A stretch of DNA of 64,000 bases from JBBROS01 sp965260995 (GTDB lineage Bacteria > Pseudomonadota > Alphaproteobacteria > Acetobacterales > Acetobacteraceae), in NCBI GenBank assembly GCA_965260995.1, contig CBDHCD010000003.1, positions 1,364,001-1,428,000 of the forward strand, written 5' to 3'. Position 1 is the stretch's first letter, and each line of letters starts with the position of its first letter. This document shows positions 16,990 to 26,388 of this stretch, piece by piece. Both the position numbers and the translations under genes were made by a program. Under the pieces are notes generated by a model. The model was given only the letters and a program-made list of their open reading frames with translations. It ran no database searches and was not told where the DNA came from.

Positions 16990-17762
16990 GCTACAAGCCC
17001 CCGCGCCGCCCGCAGTTCTTCTACACGACAGCGCCGCTGCCGTGCCCGTACGTGCCTGGCCGCACCGAGCGCAAGGTCGTCACCGAGATCACCGGCCCGG
17101 AATCCGAGCGGCTGCATGACCGGCTGTCGCGCGCCGGGTTCCGCCGCAGCCACAACATCGCCTACGCGCCCGTCTGCCCGTCGTGCCAAGCCTGCGTGCC
17201 GATCCGCATCCCGGTGGCGGACTTCACGCCCGACCGCGGGCTGCGCCGCATCCTGCGGGCCAACGCCGGGGTGGACGGCTACGACGTGCCGCCGCGGGCC
17301 ACCGCCGAGCAGTTCCAGTTGTTCCAGCGCTACCAGCAGGCCCGGCACGGCGACGGCGACATGGCGACGATGAGCTTTTACGACTTCCGCGCCATGGTCG
17401 AGGACACGCCGATCGAGACCAGCATCACCGAGTTCCGGGCCGAGGGCGCGCTGGTCGGCGGCTGCCTCACCGACCGGCTCGGCGACGGGCTGTCGGCGGT
17501 TTACAGCTTCTACGCGCCGGAGCTCGAGCGGCAGTCGCTCGGCACCTACGCGATCCTGTGGATGATCGAGCGCGCCCGCCGCGAGGGCCTGCCCTACGTC
17601 TATCTCGGCTACTGGGTGCCGGAGAGCCGCAAGATGGCGTACAAGGCCCGCTTCCGTCCCTGCGAGATCCTGGTCGGCGGCGCCTGGCGCATGTTGACCG
17701 ACAGCGAGGTCCAGGAGGGCGCGGGGGCGCGGCCGGCGCTGTTGCCGGAAACGGCGGGCTGA
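16986..17762 (+). CDS. bpt: Aspartate/glutamate leucyltransferase (N-end rule)
   Basis: A 258-residue member of the Bpt/Ate1 family, which transfers leucine from Leu-tRNA to N-terminal Asp or Glu of proteins and so marks them for ClpS/ClpAP degradation. Family segments seen are FFYTTAPLPCPYVPGRTERK, the Cys-containing FRRSHNIAYAPVCPSCQACVPIRI, AVYSFYAPELERQSLGTYAIL and YVYLGYWVPESRKMAYKARF. The length is normal. It is the last gene of the penicillin acylase-RDD-bpt coupled unit, with a 4-bp overlap to RDD. It is convergent with the response regulator gene across 17 bp. Confidence 0.95.
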   Translation: MSYKPPRRPQFFYTTAPLPCPYVPGRTERKVVTEITGPESERLHDRLSRAGFRRSHNIAYAPVCPSCQACVPIRIPVADFTPDRGLRRILRANAGVDGYDVPPRATAEQFQLFQRYQQARHGDGDMATMSFYDFRAMVEDTPIETSITEFRAEGALVGGCLTDRLGDGLSAVYSFYAPELERQSLGTYAILWMIERARREGLPYVYLGYWVPESRKMAYKARFRPCEILVGGAWRMLTDSEVQEGAGARPALLPETAG

Positions 17763-17779
17763 AGCCGGCCTCGCGGTTG

Positions 17780-18118
17780 TCAGCCGACGGTCAGTTCCGC
17801 CTGGATCGCCTGGTCGAGATCGTCGGTGCGGAACGGCTTCTGCAGGAAGCGCCGCTTGATCGGCTGGGGCAGGAAGTAGCCAGAGATCAGGATGATGCGC
17901 AGGTCGTGGCGGCAGTCCTGGGCGCGGTTGGACAGCTCGATGCCGGACATGCCGGGCATGCGGATGTCGGTGACCATCACTTCCAGCTCGGGCCGACTCT
18001 CGATCATCGCCAACGCCTGCAGGCCGTTCGAGGCTTGCACGACCTGGTAGCCAAGCTCCTCAAGCATGTCCGCAGAGGTTTCGCGCACGTCGTCGTCGTC
18101 GTCCACCAGAAGAATCAT
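17780..18118 (-). CDS. Single-domain response regulator (receiver only)
   Basis: A 112-residue stand-alone CheY-like receiver. The acidic cluster is at Asp6-Asp10 (LLVDDDDD), the phospho-acceptor is Asp51 in VMVTDIRMPGMSG, Ser79 replaces the usual Thr/Ser in IILISGY and Lys94 is in LQKPF. All residues needed for phosphorylation are therefore present. There is no output domain and no adjacent histidine kinase, so it probably acts in a phosphorelay or as a sink for a kinase elsewhere. ATG at 18118 gives the normal receiver start. It is divergent from hdeD across about 225 bp. Confidence 0.9.
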   Translation of the reverse strand: MILLVDDDDDVRETSADMLEELGYQVVQASNGLQALAMIESRPELEVMVTDIRMPGMSGIELSNRAQDCRHDLRIILISGYFLPQPIKRRFLQKPFRTDDLDQAIQAELTVG

Positions 18119-18285
18119 ATGCGAGCGATCGGCCAGCCGGCCCTCCCGTAACGCGCCAACGTCGGCATCATACCGTCTTTGCCGATGAGACAGGAGGCCG
18201 CCAGGCTCGATATTCCGTAACAACATCGTGCGATAGCGTGAGTTTCGCGTCACCGCGCCGCTTATGGTGGCCGGCGGTGCCCCCG

Positions 18286-18311
18286 GGAACTGTTGCCGCG
18301 CCCGCCGCGTC
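18286..18311 (+). promoter_or_regulatory. Possible EcfG-type (general stress response) promoter of the HdeD gene
   Basis: GGAAC at 18286-18290 is followed after exactly 17 bp by CGTC at 18308-18311. The alphaproteobacterial EcfG (ECF15) consensus is GGAAC-N16/17-CGTT, so this is one mismatch away. Transcription would start roughly 25 bp before the ATG at 18344, and the downstream gene is a stress-type membrane protein. The match is short, so the call is tentative. Confidence 0.35.
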
Positions 18312-18343
18312 TGGCTCGCAGCAACGACGGGAGGGTGGCGACG

Positions 18344-18958
18344 ATGGACACTGGCGTCTCGATTCAGGGTGGCCCCGCCCCGCTGCCACCCAGGCTGGCG
18401 GGCATGAGCCATGCCCTGGCCCGCAACTGGTGGGCGTTGGCGCTGCGCGGCGTCGCCGCCGTGATGTTCGGCCTGGCCGCCTTCCTGCTGCCGCTGGTGA
18501 CGGTCCAGGCCCTCGTGCTGCTGTTCGCCGCCTACATGATCGTCGACGGCGTGTTCGCGATCACGGCCGGGGTGCGGGCCGCCGCGCGCCATGACCGCTG
18601 GGGGTTGCTGATCCTCGAAGGGGTGGCGAACCTGGTCGCGGGCGGGCTGGCGTTCATGCTGCCCGGCCTGACGGCGTTGGTGTTCGTCACCCTGCTCGGG
18701 GTATGGGCCGTCGTCTCGGGCGTGCTCGCGGTCGTGGCGGCGTTCCGGCTGCACGGCACGCACGGGCGCTGGTGGATGGCATTGGCCGGGCTGGTCTCGG
18801 TGGCGTGGGGGGCGATGCTGTTCTTCGCGCCGATCGCCGGCGCGGTGGCGCTGGCGTGGTGGCTCGGCGCTTACGCCTTGGCGTTCGGCGCGCTGCTGCT
18901 GGCGCTCGCCGTCCGGCTGCGCACCCATCGGCACGGGCCGGCGGCGGCCTCCGTCTGA
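18344..18958 (+). CDS. HdeD family acid-resistance membrane protein
   Basis: A 204-residue protein with about six hydrophobic helices in three similar pairs, each beginning with a W/G-rich loop (NWWALALRGVAAVMFG, DRWGLLILEGVANLVAG, GRWWMALAGLVSVAWGAML). This repeated layout is that of HdeD/DUF308 inner-membrane proteins. The E. coli member contributes to acid resistance at high cell density; the mechanism is unknown. ATG at 18344 has GGGAGGG about 9 bp upstream. A possible EcfG promoter lies upstream and a perfect palindrome begins with its stop codon. Confidence 0.88.
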   Translation: MDTGVSIQGGPAPLPPRLAGMSHALARNWWALALRGVAAVMFGLAAFLLPLVTVQALVLLFAAYMIVDGVFAITAGVRAAARHDRWGLLILEGVANLVAGGLAFMLPGLTALVFVTLLGVWAVVSGVLAVVAAFRLHGTHGRWWMALAGLVSVAWGAMLFFAPIAGAVALAWWLGAYALAFGALLLALAVRLRTHRHGPAAASV

Positions 18959-18981
18959 CCGGGCGTGCCAGCGCCCGGTCA
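18956..18981. terminator. Bidirectional hairpin spanning two convergent stop codons
   Basis: TGACCGGGCG (18956-18965) and CGCCCGGTCA (18972-18981) form a perfect 10-bp G+C-rich stem with a 6-base loop. The first three bases are the HdeD stop codon and the last three are the reverse complement of the cupin stop codon, so the hairpin occupies the whole gap between the convergent genes. There is no T-run on either side. It may act as a bidirectional terminator or 3'-end stabiliser. Confidence 0.6.
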
Positions 18982-19386
18982 GCCGCCCGGCGATCGGGCG
19001 TATTGCTCGTCGGTGACCGGCTCCAGCCACTCGACATGGGTGCCATCGAGCGACTCCTGCATGGCGAGGTGAACCATGCCGTGCCCCGCCGACGCGCCGT
19101 GCCAGTGCTTCTCCTCGGGCGGGATCCAGACGGTGTCGCCGGCCCGAATCTCGCGCACCGGCCCGTCCCAGGCCTGAATCCGGCCGAGCCCACTTAGTAC
19201 GTGCAGGGTTTGCCCGAGCGGGTGGGTGTGCCAGGCCGTGCGCGCGCCCGGCTCGAAGCTGACCCGCGCCGCCCGCAACCGGGCGGGGTCCGGGGCTTCG
19301 ATGACCGGGTCCTGCCAGACGACGCCGGTGAACCAGTCCGGCGGGCCGCGCCGGGTCGGGTGCGCGCCGAGCGGGATCAGGTCCAT
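18979..19386 (-). CDS. Cupin domain protein (mandelonitrile lyase/carboxymuconolactone-type cupin)
   Basis: A 135-residue single-domain cupin. Metal ligands are visible in both motifs: WHTHPLGQTLHVLSGLG gives His, His and Gln, and PPEEKHWHGAS gives the late His. The sequence pattern (DWFTGVVWQDP, SFEPGARTAWHTHP, IRAGDTVWIPPEEKHWHG) is that of small manganese cupins annotated as (R)-mandelonitrile lyase-like or associated with carboxymuconolactone decarboxylases. The reaction here is not known. It is transcribed towards HdeD, with its stop inside the shared hairpin, and tRNA-Ser lies 41 bp upstream on the same strand. Confidence 0.85.
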   Translation of the reverse strand: MDLIPLGAHPTRRGPPDWFTGVVWQDPVIEAPDPARLRAARVSFEPGARTAWHTHPLGQTLHVLSGLGRIQAWDGPVREIRAGDTVWIPPEEKHWHGASAGHGMVHLAMQESLDGTHVEWLEPVTDEQYARSPGG

Positions 19387-19426
19387 CGCGGCTCTCCGTC
19401 ATCCGTGGTTTTGGCGGGAGGAAAAT

Positions 19427-19519
<93 letters not shown>

Positions 19520-19576
19520 GCCGGGGCAAATCACACACCGTTTGCAGGGCCGTTCTACGCGCGCCCCGCGGCGGGG

Positions 19577-20197
19577 TCAATTCAGCGCCACCTCGAAGCC
19601 GCGCTTGGTCGCGGGCCGCGCCATCATGGCGTCATACCAGCGGCTGACGTTCGGCAGGTCGTCGAAGCTGACCTTGTGGCGCTCGTGCCGCCAGGCCCAG
19701 GCGAGGATGGCGAAGTCCGCCACCGAGACGTCGCCGGCGACGAACTCCGACTTGGCCAGGCGGCGGTCGAGGACGCCGTAGAGGCGGCGGGTCTCCTTCA
19801 TGTAGCGCTGGAGGCCGTAGGCGCGGTCCTTCTCGTCTACGGTCAGGAAGTGATGCACCTGGCCCGGCATCGGGCCGAAGCCGCCCATCTGCCACATCAG
19901 CCATTCCAGCACGGGCAGGCGCTGGCGCAGGTCGGCGGGCAGGAACTTGCCGCTTTTCTCGCCGAGGTAGAGCAGGATCGCCCCGGATTCGAACACCGAG
20001 ACCGGCTGGCCGCCCGGCCCGTCAGGGTCGATGATCGCCGGGATGCGGTTGTTGGGGCTGATCTCCAGGAACGACGGCTCGAACTGCTGGTCCTTGGTGA
20101 TGTCCACCACCTTGACCGCGTAGGGCATCCCCATCTCCTCCAGCGCCACGCTGACCTTGCGGCCGTTCGGCGTGTCCCAGGTGTGCAGCTCGATCAT
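19577..20197 (-). CDS. Glutathione S-transferase family protein
   Basis: A 206-residue GST with an N-terminal thioredoxin-like domain (MIELHTWDTPNGRKVSVALEE in part: HTWDTPNGRKVSVALEE, then NNRIPAIIDPD and FESGAILLYLGEK) and an alpha-helical C-terminal domain (FVAGDVSVADFAILAWAWRHE). The TPNGRKV start is that of the nu-class/YfcG-Ure2p-like group, several members of which have disulfide-bond reductase activity with glutathione. It is a soluble cytoplasmic homodimer in related bacteria. It stands alone, divergent from the OFA transporter. Confidence 0.92.
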   Translation of the reverse strand: MIELHTWDTPNGRKVSVALEEMGMPYAVKVVDITKDQQFEPSFLEISPNNRIPAIIDPDGPGGQPVSVFESGAILLYLGEKSGKFLPADLRQRLPVLEWLMWQMGGFGPMPGQVHHFLTVDEKDRAYGLQRYMKETRRLYGVLDRRLAKSEFVAGDVSVADFAILAWAWRHERHKVSFDDLPNVSRWYDAMMARPATKRGFEVALN

Positions 20198-20314
20198 CGC
20201 GCGTCCTTTCTCGTGAGCTGCCGACGTTAGAGCGTTCCCGCTTCATGCGAAACCGCTCCGGCTTCCGTCTCGCGCGGTTGCCCGGCTTCGTCGGATGCGA
20301 GGCGCGCGTTCCAT

Positions 20315-20350
20315 GATCCGATCTGGGATCCGATCTGGGATCCGATCTGG
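20315..20350. repeat. Three tandem copies of a 12-bp repeat
   Basis: GATCCGATCTGG is repeated exactly three times in the 226-bp gap between the divergent GST and transporter genes, followed by a fading CCTGAGC-type remnant. Each unit contains two GATC tetramers, so six fall within 36 bp. It sits in the promoter region of both genes, 73 bp before the transporter ATG. No promoter elements can be assigned with confidence. Confidence 0.85.
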
Positions 20351-20423
20351 CCTGAGCTTCGCGTGATTTGGTCTGAGTTTTGCTAGGGGTTTGCCAAGGC
20401 AGCGCGCAATCCGGAGTGCCTCG

Positions 20424-21767
20424 ATGAGCGTCACCACAGCCCAGCCAGTCGCCTTGCCGACCGCCGCGACGCGTTGGACCCAGCTCGGCCTCGGCCTCGT
20501 CTGCATGATGGCGATCTCCAGCCCGCAATACGTCTGGACCCTGTTCGCCAAGCCGTTCGGGGGCGCGCTGGGCGCTGGGGCGCCGGCGATCCAGGTCACG
20601 TTCAGCATCCTGATCGTGCTACAGACCTTCCTCAGCCCGTTCCAAGGCTGGCTGATCGACCGCTTCGGGCCGCGCTGGCTGATCGCGGGCGGGTGCGCGC
20701 TGTCGGGGCTGAGCTGGGTGCTGGCGGCGAAGGCCGCCTCGCTGGCCGGGCTTTACGCCACCTACGGCGTGATGGGGGGCCTGGGCACCGGCATCGTCTA
20801 CATCGGCGTGGTCGGGCAGATGGTGACCTGGTTCCCGGACCGGCGCGGGTTCGCGGCCGGGGTGGTGGCGGCGGGCTACGGCATGGGGGCGATCCTGACC
20901 ACGTTCCCGATCGCCGACAGCCTCGCCGCGGGCGGCTACCAGGCGACGCTGAGCCGGTTCGGCTTCATCCTGGGCGCGGTGGGGTTCGTGGCGGCTCTCG
21001 GATTGCGGCCCGCGCCGAGCGCCCTGCCCGCCGCGCCGGTCTCGACCGGGGCCTCGCGTGGAACGTCGCCAAGCCCGTTGCCCGGCGCGGTCCGCGACGT
21101 GCCGTCCGGCGAGATGCTGCGCCAGCCGATCTTCTGGCTGATGTTCGTCATGATGGCGCTGATGGCGACGACGGGGCTGATGGTCGTCAGCCAGATCAGC
21201 GCCTTCGCCACCGATTTCGGCGTGGCGCAGGTGATGGTGTGGGGCTTCGCCGCCCTGCCGCTGGCGCTGACGGTGGACCGGTTCTGCAACGGGCTGACCC
21301 GGCCGTTCTTCGGCTGGGTGTCGGACCGGATCGGGCGCGAGAACACCATGTGCCTGGCGTTCGCGCTGGAAGGGCTGGCGATGGCGGCCTGGCTGTCCAC
21401 GCTGCACCACCCGGTCGCGTTCGTGCTGCTGTCCGGGCTCGTGTTCTTCGGATGGGGGGAGATCTTCTCGTTGTTCCCGTCCACGCTGACCGACACGTTC
21501 GGGGCGCGGTTCGCGACGCAGAACTACGGGTGCCTCTACATCGCGCAGGGGATCGGCGCGATCCTGGGCGGGCCGATGGCCTCGCTGCTGCACCAGCAGA
21601 CGGGGAGCTGGACGCCGGTGTTCGCCATCGCCATCGGGGCGGACCTGCTGACGGCGGCGCTGGCGATCTCGGTGTTGCGGCCGATGCGGCGACGCTATCT
21701 GGGCGTCGCAGGCGGGGGCGTCGCCGGCGGCCGGATCACCCCAGGAGCCGCTTCAGCGTCTCGTTGA
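20424..21767 (+). CDS. OFA-type MFS transporter (oxalate/formate antiporter-like)
   Basis: A 447-residue major facilitator protein with about twelve membrane helices. Helix 1 and its loop (SSPQYVWTLFAKPF) and the stretch FQGWLIDRFGPRWLIAGG after helix 2 match the oxalate:formate antiporter family OFA. FYGWVSDRIGREN-like FFGWVSDRIGRENTM forms the second-half equivalent, and GWGEIFSLFPSTLTDTFG is a strong OFA signature. Transport of oxalate is an inference; the family also carries other monocarboxylates. ATG at 20424 follows CCGGAG. The last 32 bp overlap the end of gatB on the opposite strand. Confidence 0.88.
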   Translation: MSVTTAQPVALPTAATRWTQLGLGLVCMMAISSPQYVWTLFAKPFGGALGAGAPAIQVTFSILIVLQTFLSPFQGWLIDRFGPRWLIAGGCALSGLSWVLAAKAASLAGLYATYGVMGGLGTGIVYIGVVGQMVTWFPDRRGFAAGVVAAGYGMGAILTTFPIADSLAAGGYQATLSRFGFILGAVGFVAALGLRPAPSALPAAPVSTGASRGTSPSPLPGAVRDVPSGEMLRQPIFWLMFVMMALMATTGLMVVSQISAFATDFGVAQVMVWGFAALPLALTVDRFCNGLTRPFFGWVSDRIGRENTMCLAFALEGLAMAAWLSTLHHPVAFVLLSGLVFFGWGEIFSLFPSTLTDTFGARFATQNYGCLYIAQGIGAILGGPMASLLHQQTGSWTPVFAIAIGADLLTAALAISVLRPMRRRYLGVAGGGVAGGRITPGAASASR

Positions 21768-23183
21768 CCTGGGCCGGGTTGCCCTTGCCGGCCATCGCCT
21801 TCATCACCTGGCCGACGAAGAAGCCGAACAGCTTGTCCTTGCCGGACTTGTACTCCGCCACCTTGTCCGGGTTGGCGGCGAGCACGCGCTCCACCGCCGC
21901 GTCGATCGCGCCGGTGTCCGTCACCTGGCGCAGCCCACGCGCCTCGACGATGACGCCTGGGACGTCGCCGGTCTCGACCATCGCCTCGAACACCTCTTTC
22001 GCGATGCGGCCGTTGATCGTTCTGTCGGCGATCAGGTCCAGCAGCGCGCCCAGGTGGGCCGCCGAGACCGGGCTGTCGGCGATGCCGCGGCCGGTGCGGT
22101 TGAGGGCGGCGAACACGTCGCCCATCATCCAGTTGGCCGCCTGCTTCGGGTCGCGGCCGCGGGCGACGGCCTCGAAGAAGGCGGCCGTCTCCTGGTCGGC
22201 GACCAGCACGGCGGCGTCGTAGGGCGGGAGGGCGTAGTCGGAGACGAAGCGGGCGCGCTTGGCGTCGGGCAGTTCGGGCAGGCCGGCGCGCAACTGCTCC
22301 ACCCAGGCCTCGTCCAGCACCAGGGGCAGCAGGTCGGGGTCTGGGAAGTAGCGGTAGTCGTGGGCGTCCTCCTTGCTGCGCAGCTCGCGGGTCTCGCCGC
22401 GGGCCGGGTCGAACAGGCGGGTCTCCTGCTTGACGGCGCCGCCCTCCTCCCAGACGCGAACCTGGCGCGCGGCTTCGGCCTCGATGGCCTGCATGACGTA
22501 GCGGATCGAATTGACGTTCTTGATTTCGCAGCGGGTGCGGAACGGCTCGCCGGGCTTGCGGACGCTGACGTTGACGTCGGCGCGCATGGAGCCTTCCTCC
22601 ATGTTGCCGTCGCAGGTGCCGAGGTAACGCAGGATGGCGCGCAGCTTGCGCAGGTAGGCCCCGGCCTGCTCCGGGCTGCGGATGTCCGGCTCGCTGACGA
22701 TCTCCATCAGGGCGACGCCGGAGCGGTTGAGGTCGATGAAGCTCTTGCTCGGGTGCTGGTCGTGCAGCGACTTGCCGGCGTCCTGCTCCAGGTGCAGGCG
22801 GGTGACGCCGATGCGGCTGGTGGTGCCGTCGGCCAGCTCGATCTCGACCGATCCCGCGCCGACGATCGGGTGCTCGAACTGGCTGATCTGGTAGCCTTGG
22901 GGCAGGTCGGCGTAGAAGTAATTCTTGCGGTCGAAGCGGCTGACCAGGTTGATGCGGGCCTCTAAGCCGAGGCCGGTGCGGACGGCTTGGGCCACGCACT
23001 CGCGGTTGATTACCGGCAACATGCCGGGGAAGGCGGCGTCGACGAAGCTGACGTGGGCGTTGGGCGCGCCGCCGTATTCGGCCGAGGCGCCGCTGAACAG
23101 CTTGGCGCGGCTGATGACCTGAGCGTGGACCTCGAGGCCGACGACGATCTCCCAATCGCCGCTGGCCCCTTGCAGGGTGTAGC

Positions 23184-23187
<4 letters not shown>
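21736..23187 (-). CDS. gatB: Asp-tRNA(Asn)/Glu-tRNA(Gln) amidotransferase subunit B
   Basis: A 483-residue GatB. It phosphorylates and, with ammonia from GatA, amidates misacylated Glu-tRNA(Gln) or Asp-tRNA(Asn). The cradle domain starts WEIVVGLEVHAQV and contains LFSGASAEYGGAPN, NRECVAQA, KNYFYADLPQGYQISQ and GVTRLHLEQDAGKSLHD. The C-terminal YqeY/tail domain with GKGNPAQVNETLKRLLG binds tRNA. The GTG at 23187 overlaps the gatA stop (GTGA) and follows GGGAGG; an in-frame GTG at 23205 is less likely. It is the last gene of gatC-gatA-gatB. Confidence 0.97.
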
Positions 23188-24661
<1,474 letters not shown>

Positions 24662-24665
<4 letters not shown>

Positions 24666-24949
24666 TCCACCACCTTGGGCACGCCGAAGTACATGCCCTC
24701 GCGGTCGGGCGCGTTGGCCAGCACGGCGTCGGCCTGGTCCCCGTCCGTCACCTCGTCGTCGCGCAAGCGGAGCGCCATCGCCGCCGCCCCGGTCAGCGGC
24801 TCGACGCCGGCGACGTCGACCGCGCCCAGCTGCTCGATCCAGCCCAGGATCGCGTTCAGCTCGGCCTGCAACGGGGCGATCTCGGCCTCGTCCACGTGCA
24901 GGCGGGCGAGCTTGGCGATGCGGCGAACGGTCGCGGGGTCGAGCGACAT
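24662..24949 (-). CDS. gatC: Asp-tRNA(Asn)/Glu-tRNA(Gln) amidotransferase subunit C
   Basis: A 95-residue GatC, the small subunit that wraps around the GatA-GatB interface and stabilises the complex. It begins MSLDPATVRRIAKLARLHVDE, continues with the helix LQAELNAILGWIEQL and ends with the LRDDEVTDGDQ and NAPDREGMYFGVPKVVE segments shared by all GatC proteins. ATG at 24949 is the first gene of the operon and is divergent from ruvX across 69 bp. Confidence 0.97.
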
Positions 24950-25018
24950 GGGCGGGCCTTGGGTCAGGGGTGGGGGGTCAGGGGTGTCGCGGGCGCAGGT
25001 GGTGTGATACCGGCGCGC

Positions 25019-25495
25019 ATGGGCTTGATCAACATCTCGGCGCTGCGGGCCGGGTTGGGGCGGGACAGGCGGCTGATCGGGCTCGACCCCGGATCGAAGG
25101 TGATCGGGGTCGCGCTGTCCGACGTGAGGCTGATGCTGGCCTCGCCTTACGGCGCTTGGCCGCGGGGCAAGCTGGCCGGCGTCGCGGCGCGGGTGACGGC
25201 GCTGGCCCGGGCCGAGGGGGCGGGCGGGCTCGTGGTCGGCTGGCCGTTGTCGATGGACGGGAGCGTTGGCCCGGCGGCGCAGGCGGCGCGGGACTGGGCT
25301 GGGGCGCTGTCGGCCGTCACCGCGCTGCCGGCGGCGCTGTGGGACGAGCGGCTGTCCAGCGCCGCGGTCAACCGCGTGCTGATCCAGGATGCCGACATGA
25401 GCCGGCGCAAGCGGGCGGCGGTGGTGGACGGGATGGCGGCGGCCTACATCCTGCAAGGGGCGCTCGACGCCGGGGCGCCCGTGGCGGACGATTGA
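25019..25495 (+). CDS. ruvX: Holliday junction resolvase-like protein RuvX/YqgF
   Basis: A 158-residue RNase H-fold nuclease. The first strand and Asp are in RRLIGLDPGSKVIGVALSD, the second acidic position is in the GLVVGWPLSMDGS region, and DERLSSAAVNRVL and DGMAAAYILQGAL close the fold. YqgF proteins are implicated in 16S rRNA maturation and, in some bacteria, Holliday-junction resolution. The ATG at 25019 is divergent from gatC, a common alphaproteobacterial neighbourhood. Confidence 0.9.
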   Translation: MGLINISALRAGLGRDRRLIGLDPGSKVIGVALSDVRLMLASPYGAWPRGKLAGVAARVTALARAEGAGGLVVGWPLSMDGSVGPAAQAARDWAGALSAVTALPAALWDERLSSAAVNRVLIQDADMSRRKRAAVVDGMAAAYILQGALDAGAPVADD

Positions 25496-25563
25496 TCGGG
25501 ACTGTTGATCGGGACTCTTGGCGGCGTCACGCGTTGACGGGGCGGATTGAGGGATTCGCCGCC

Positions 25564-26361
25564 ATGACCCACGACGCCATGACCCACGACGCTTCTTGCC
25601 GACACTGCGCCGCGCCGGCCAGCCGGGCCGGCCTCGGCATCGGGTTCGCCGCCGGACTGGCCGCCGCCGCCGGGCTATTGCTGGGCCGCAAGGTGGGCGC
25701 GCTGTCCGCCGTCGGCCGGGGCGGGTCGCTCAAGCACCGGGCGCTCGACGTCGCCGCCGGCACCTTGCAGCGCAAGTACCCGCTGGAGGCGATGAGCACC
25801 TACCTCAACGGCTTCCACATGTACGCCGACGACATGGGCCGGCAGGTGGAGGCGACACACTTCTGCATCCACCTGCGCCCCGACCTGCACCAGTGCGTCA
25901 TCTTCGACCGCAACGCGCCCGACGCCCGGCTGATCGGCATCGAGTACATCATCACCAAGGAGCGGTTCCTGCGCCTGCCGGAGGACGAGAAGCGGCTTTG
26001 GCACAGCCACCATTACGAGGTGACGTCGGGCCAGCTCGTCGCGCCGGGCATCCCGGAACTGGCAGAGCGGGCGTATTTCCAGGACCTGGTGAGCACGTAC
26101 GGCAAGACGTTCCACACCTGGCAGTACGACCGCGACGACTTCCCCTACGGCATCCCGCAACTGATGATGGGCTTCACCGGGGACGGCCAGGCGCACGACG
26201 ACATGCTGCGGGCGCGCGACCGCCGGCTCGGCGTGTCCGTCGGGCGGCGGCGGCGCAAGCGGGCCGGCATCCCGATGCCGGAGGTGGCGGCGGGGGCGAA
26301 CAGTTGGCAGGATGGCGAGACGGTGCAGACGCGGCTGGAACAGGTGCCGTTCAAGCGGTAG
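25564..26361 (+). CDS. OBAP family protein (DUF1264, oil-body-associated-like)
   Basis: A 265-residue protein. After a short hydrophobic segment (LGIGFAAGLAAAAGLLLG) it has the DUF1264/OBAP core: MSTYLNGFHMYADDMGRQ, EATHFCIHLRPDLHQCVIFD, LIGIEYIITKERFLRLPEDEKRLWHSH and VSTYGKTFHTWQYDRDDFPYGIP. Plant members associate with oil bodies; the bacterial role is unknown. The N-terminal helix may be a signal or anchor. Two ATGs lie within a 15-bp direct duplication (25564 and 25579), so either may be used. It stands alone between ruvX and a convergent histidine phosphatase gene. Confidence 0.85.
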   Translation: MTHDAMTHDASCRHCAAPASRAGLGIGFAAGLAAAAGLLLGRKVGALSAVGRGGSLKHRALDVAAGTLQRKYPLEAMSTYLNGFHMYADDMGRQVEATHFCIHLRPDLHQCVIFDRNAPDARLIGIEYIITKERFLRLPEDEKRLWHSHHYEVTSGQLVAPGIPELAERAYFQDLVSTYGKTFHTWQYDRDDFPYGIPQLMMGFTGDGQAHDDMLRARDRRLGVSVGRRRRKRAGIPMPEVAAGANSWQDGETVQTRLEQVPFKR

Positions 26362-26388
26362 GCCGCGCGTCCGCCCTTCGTCCGCCCG

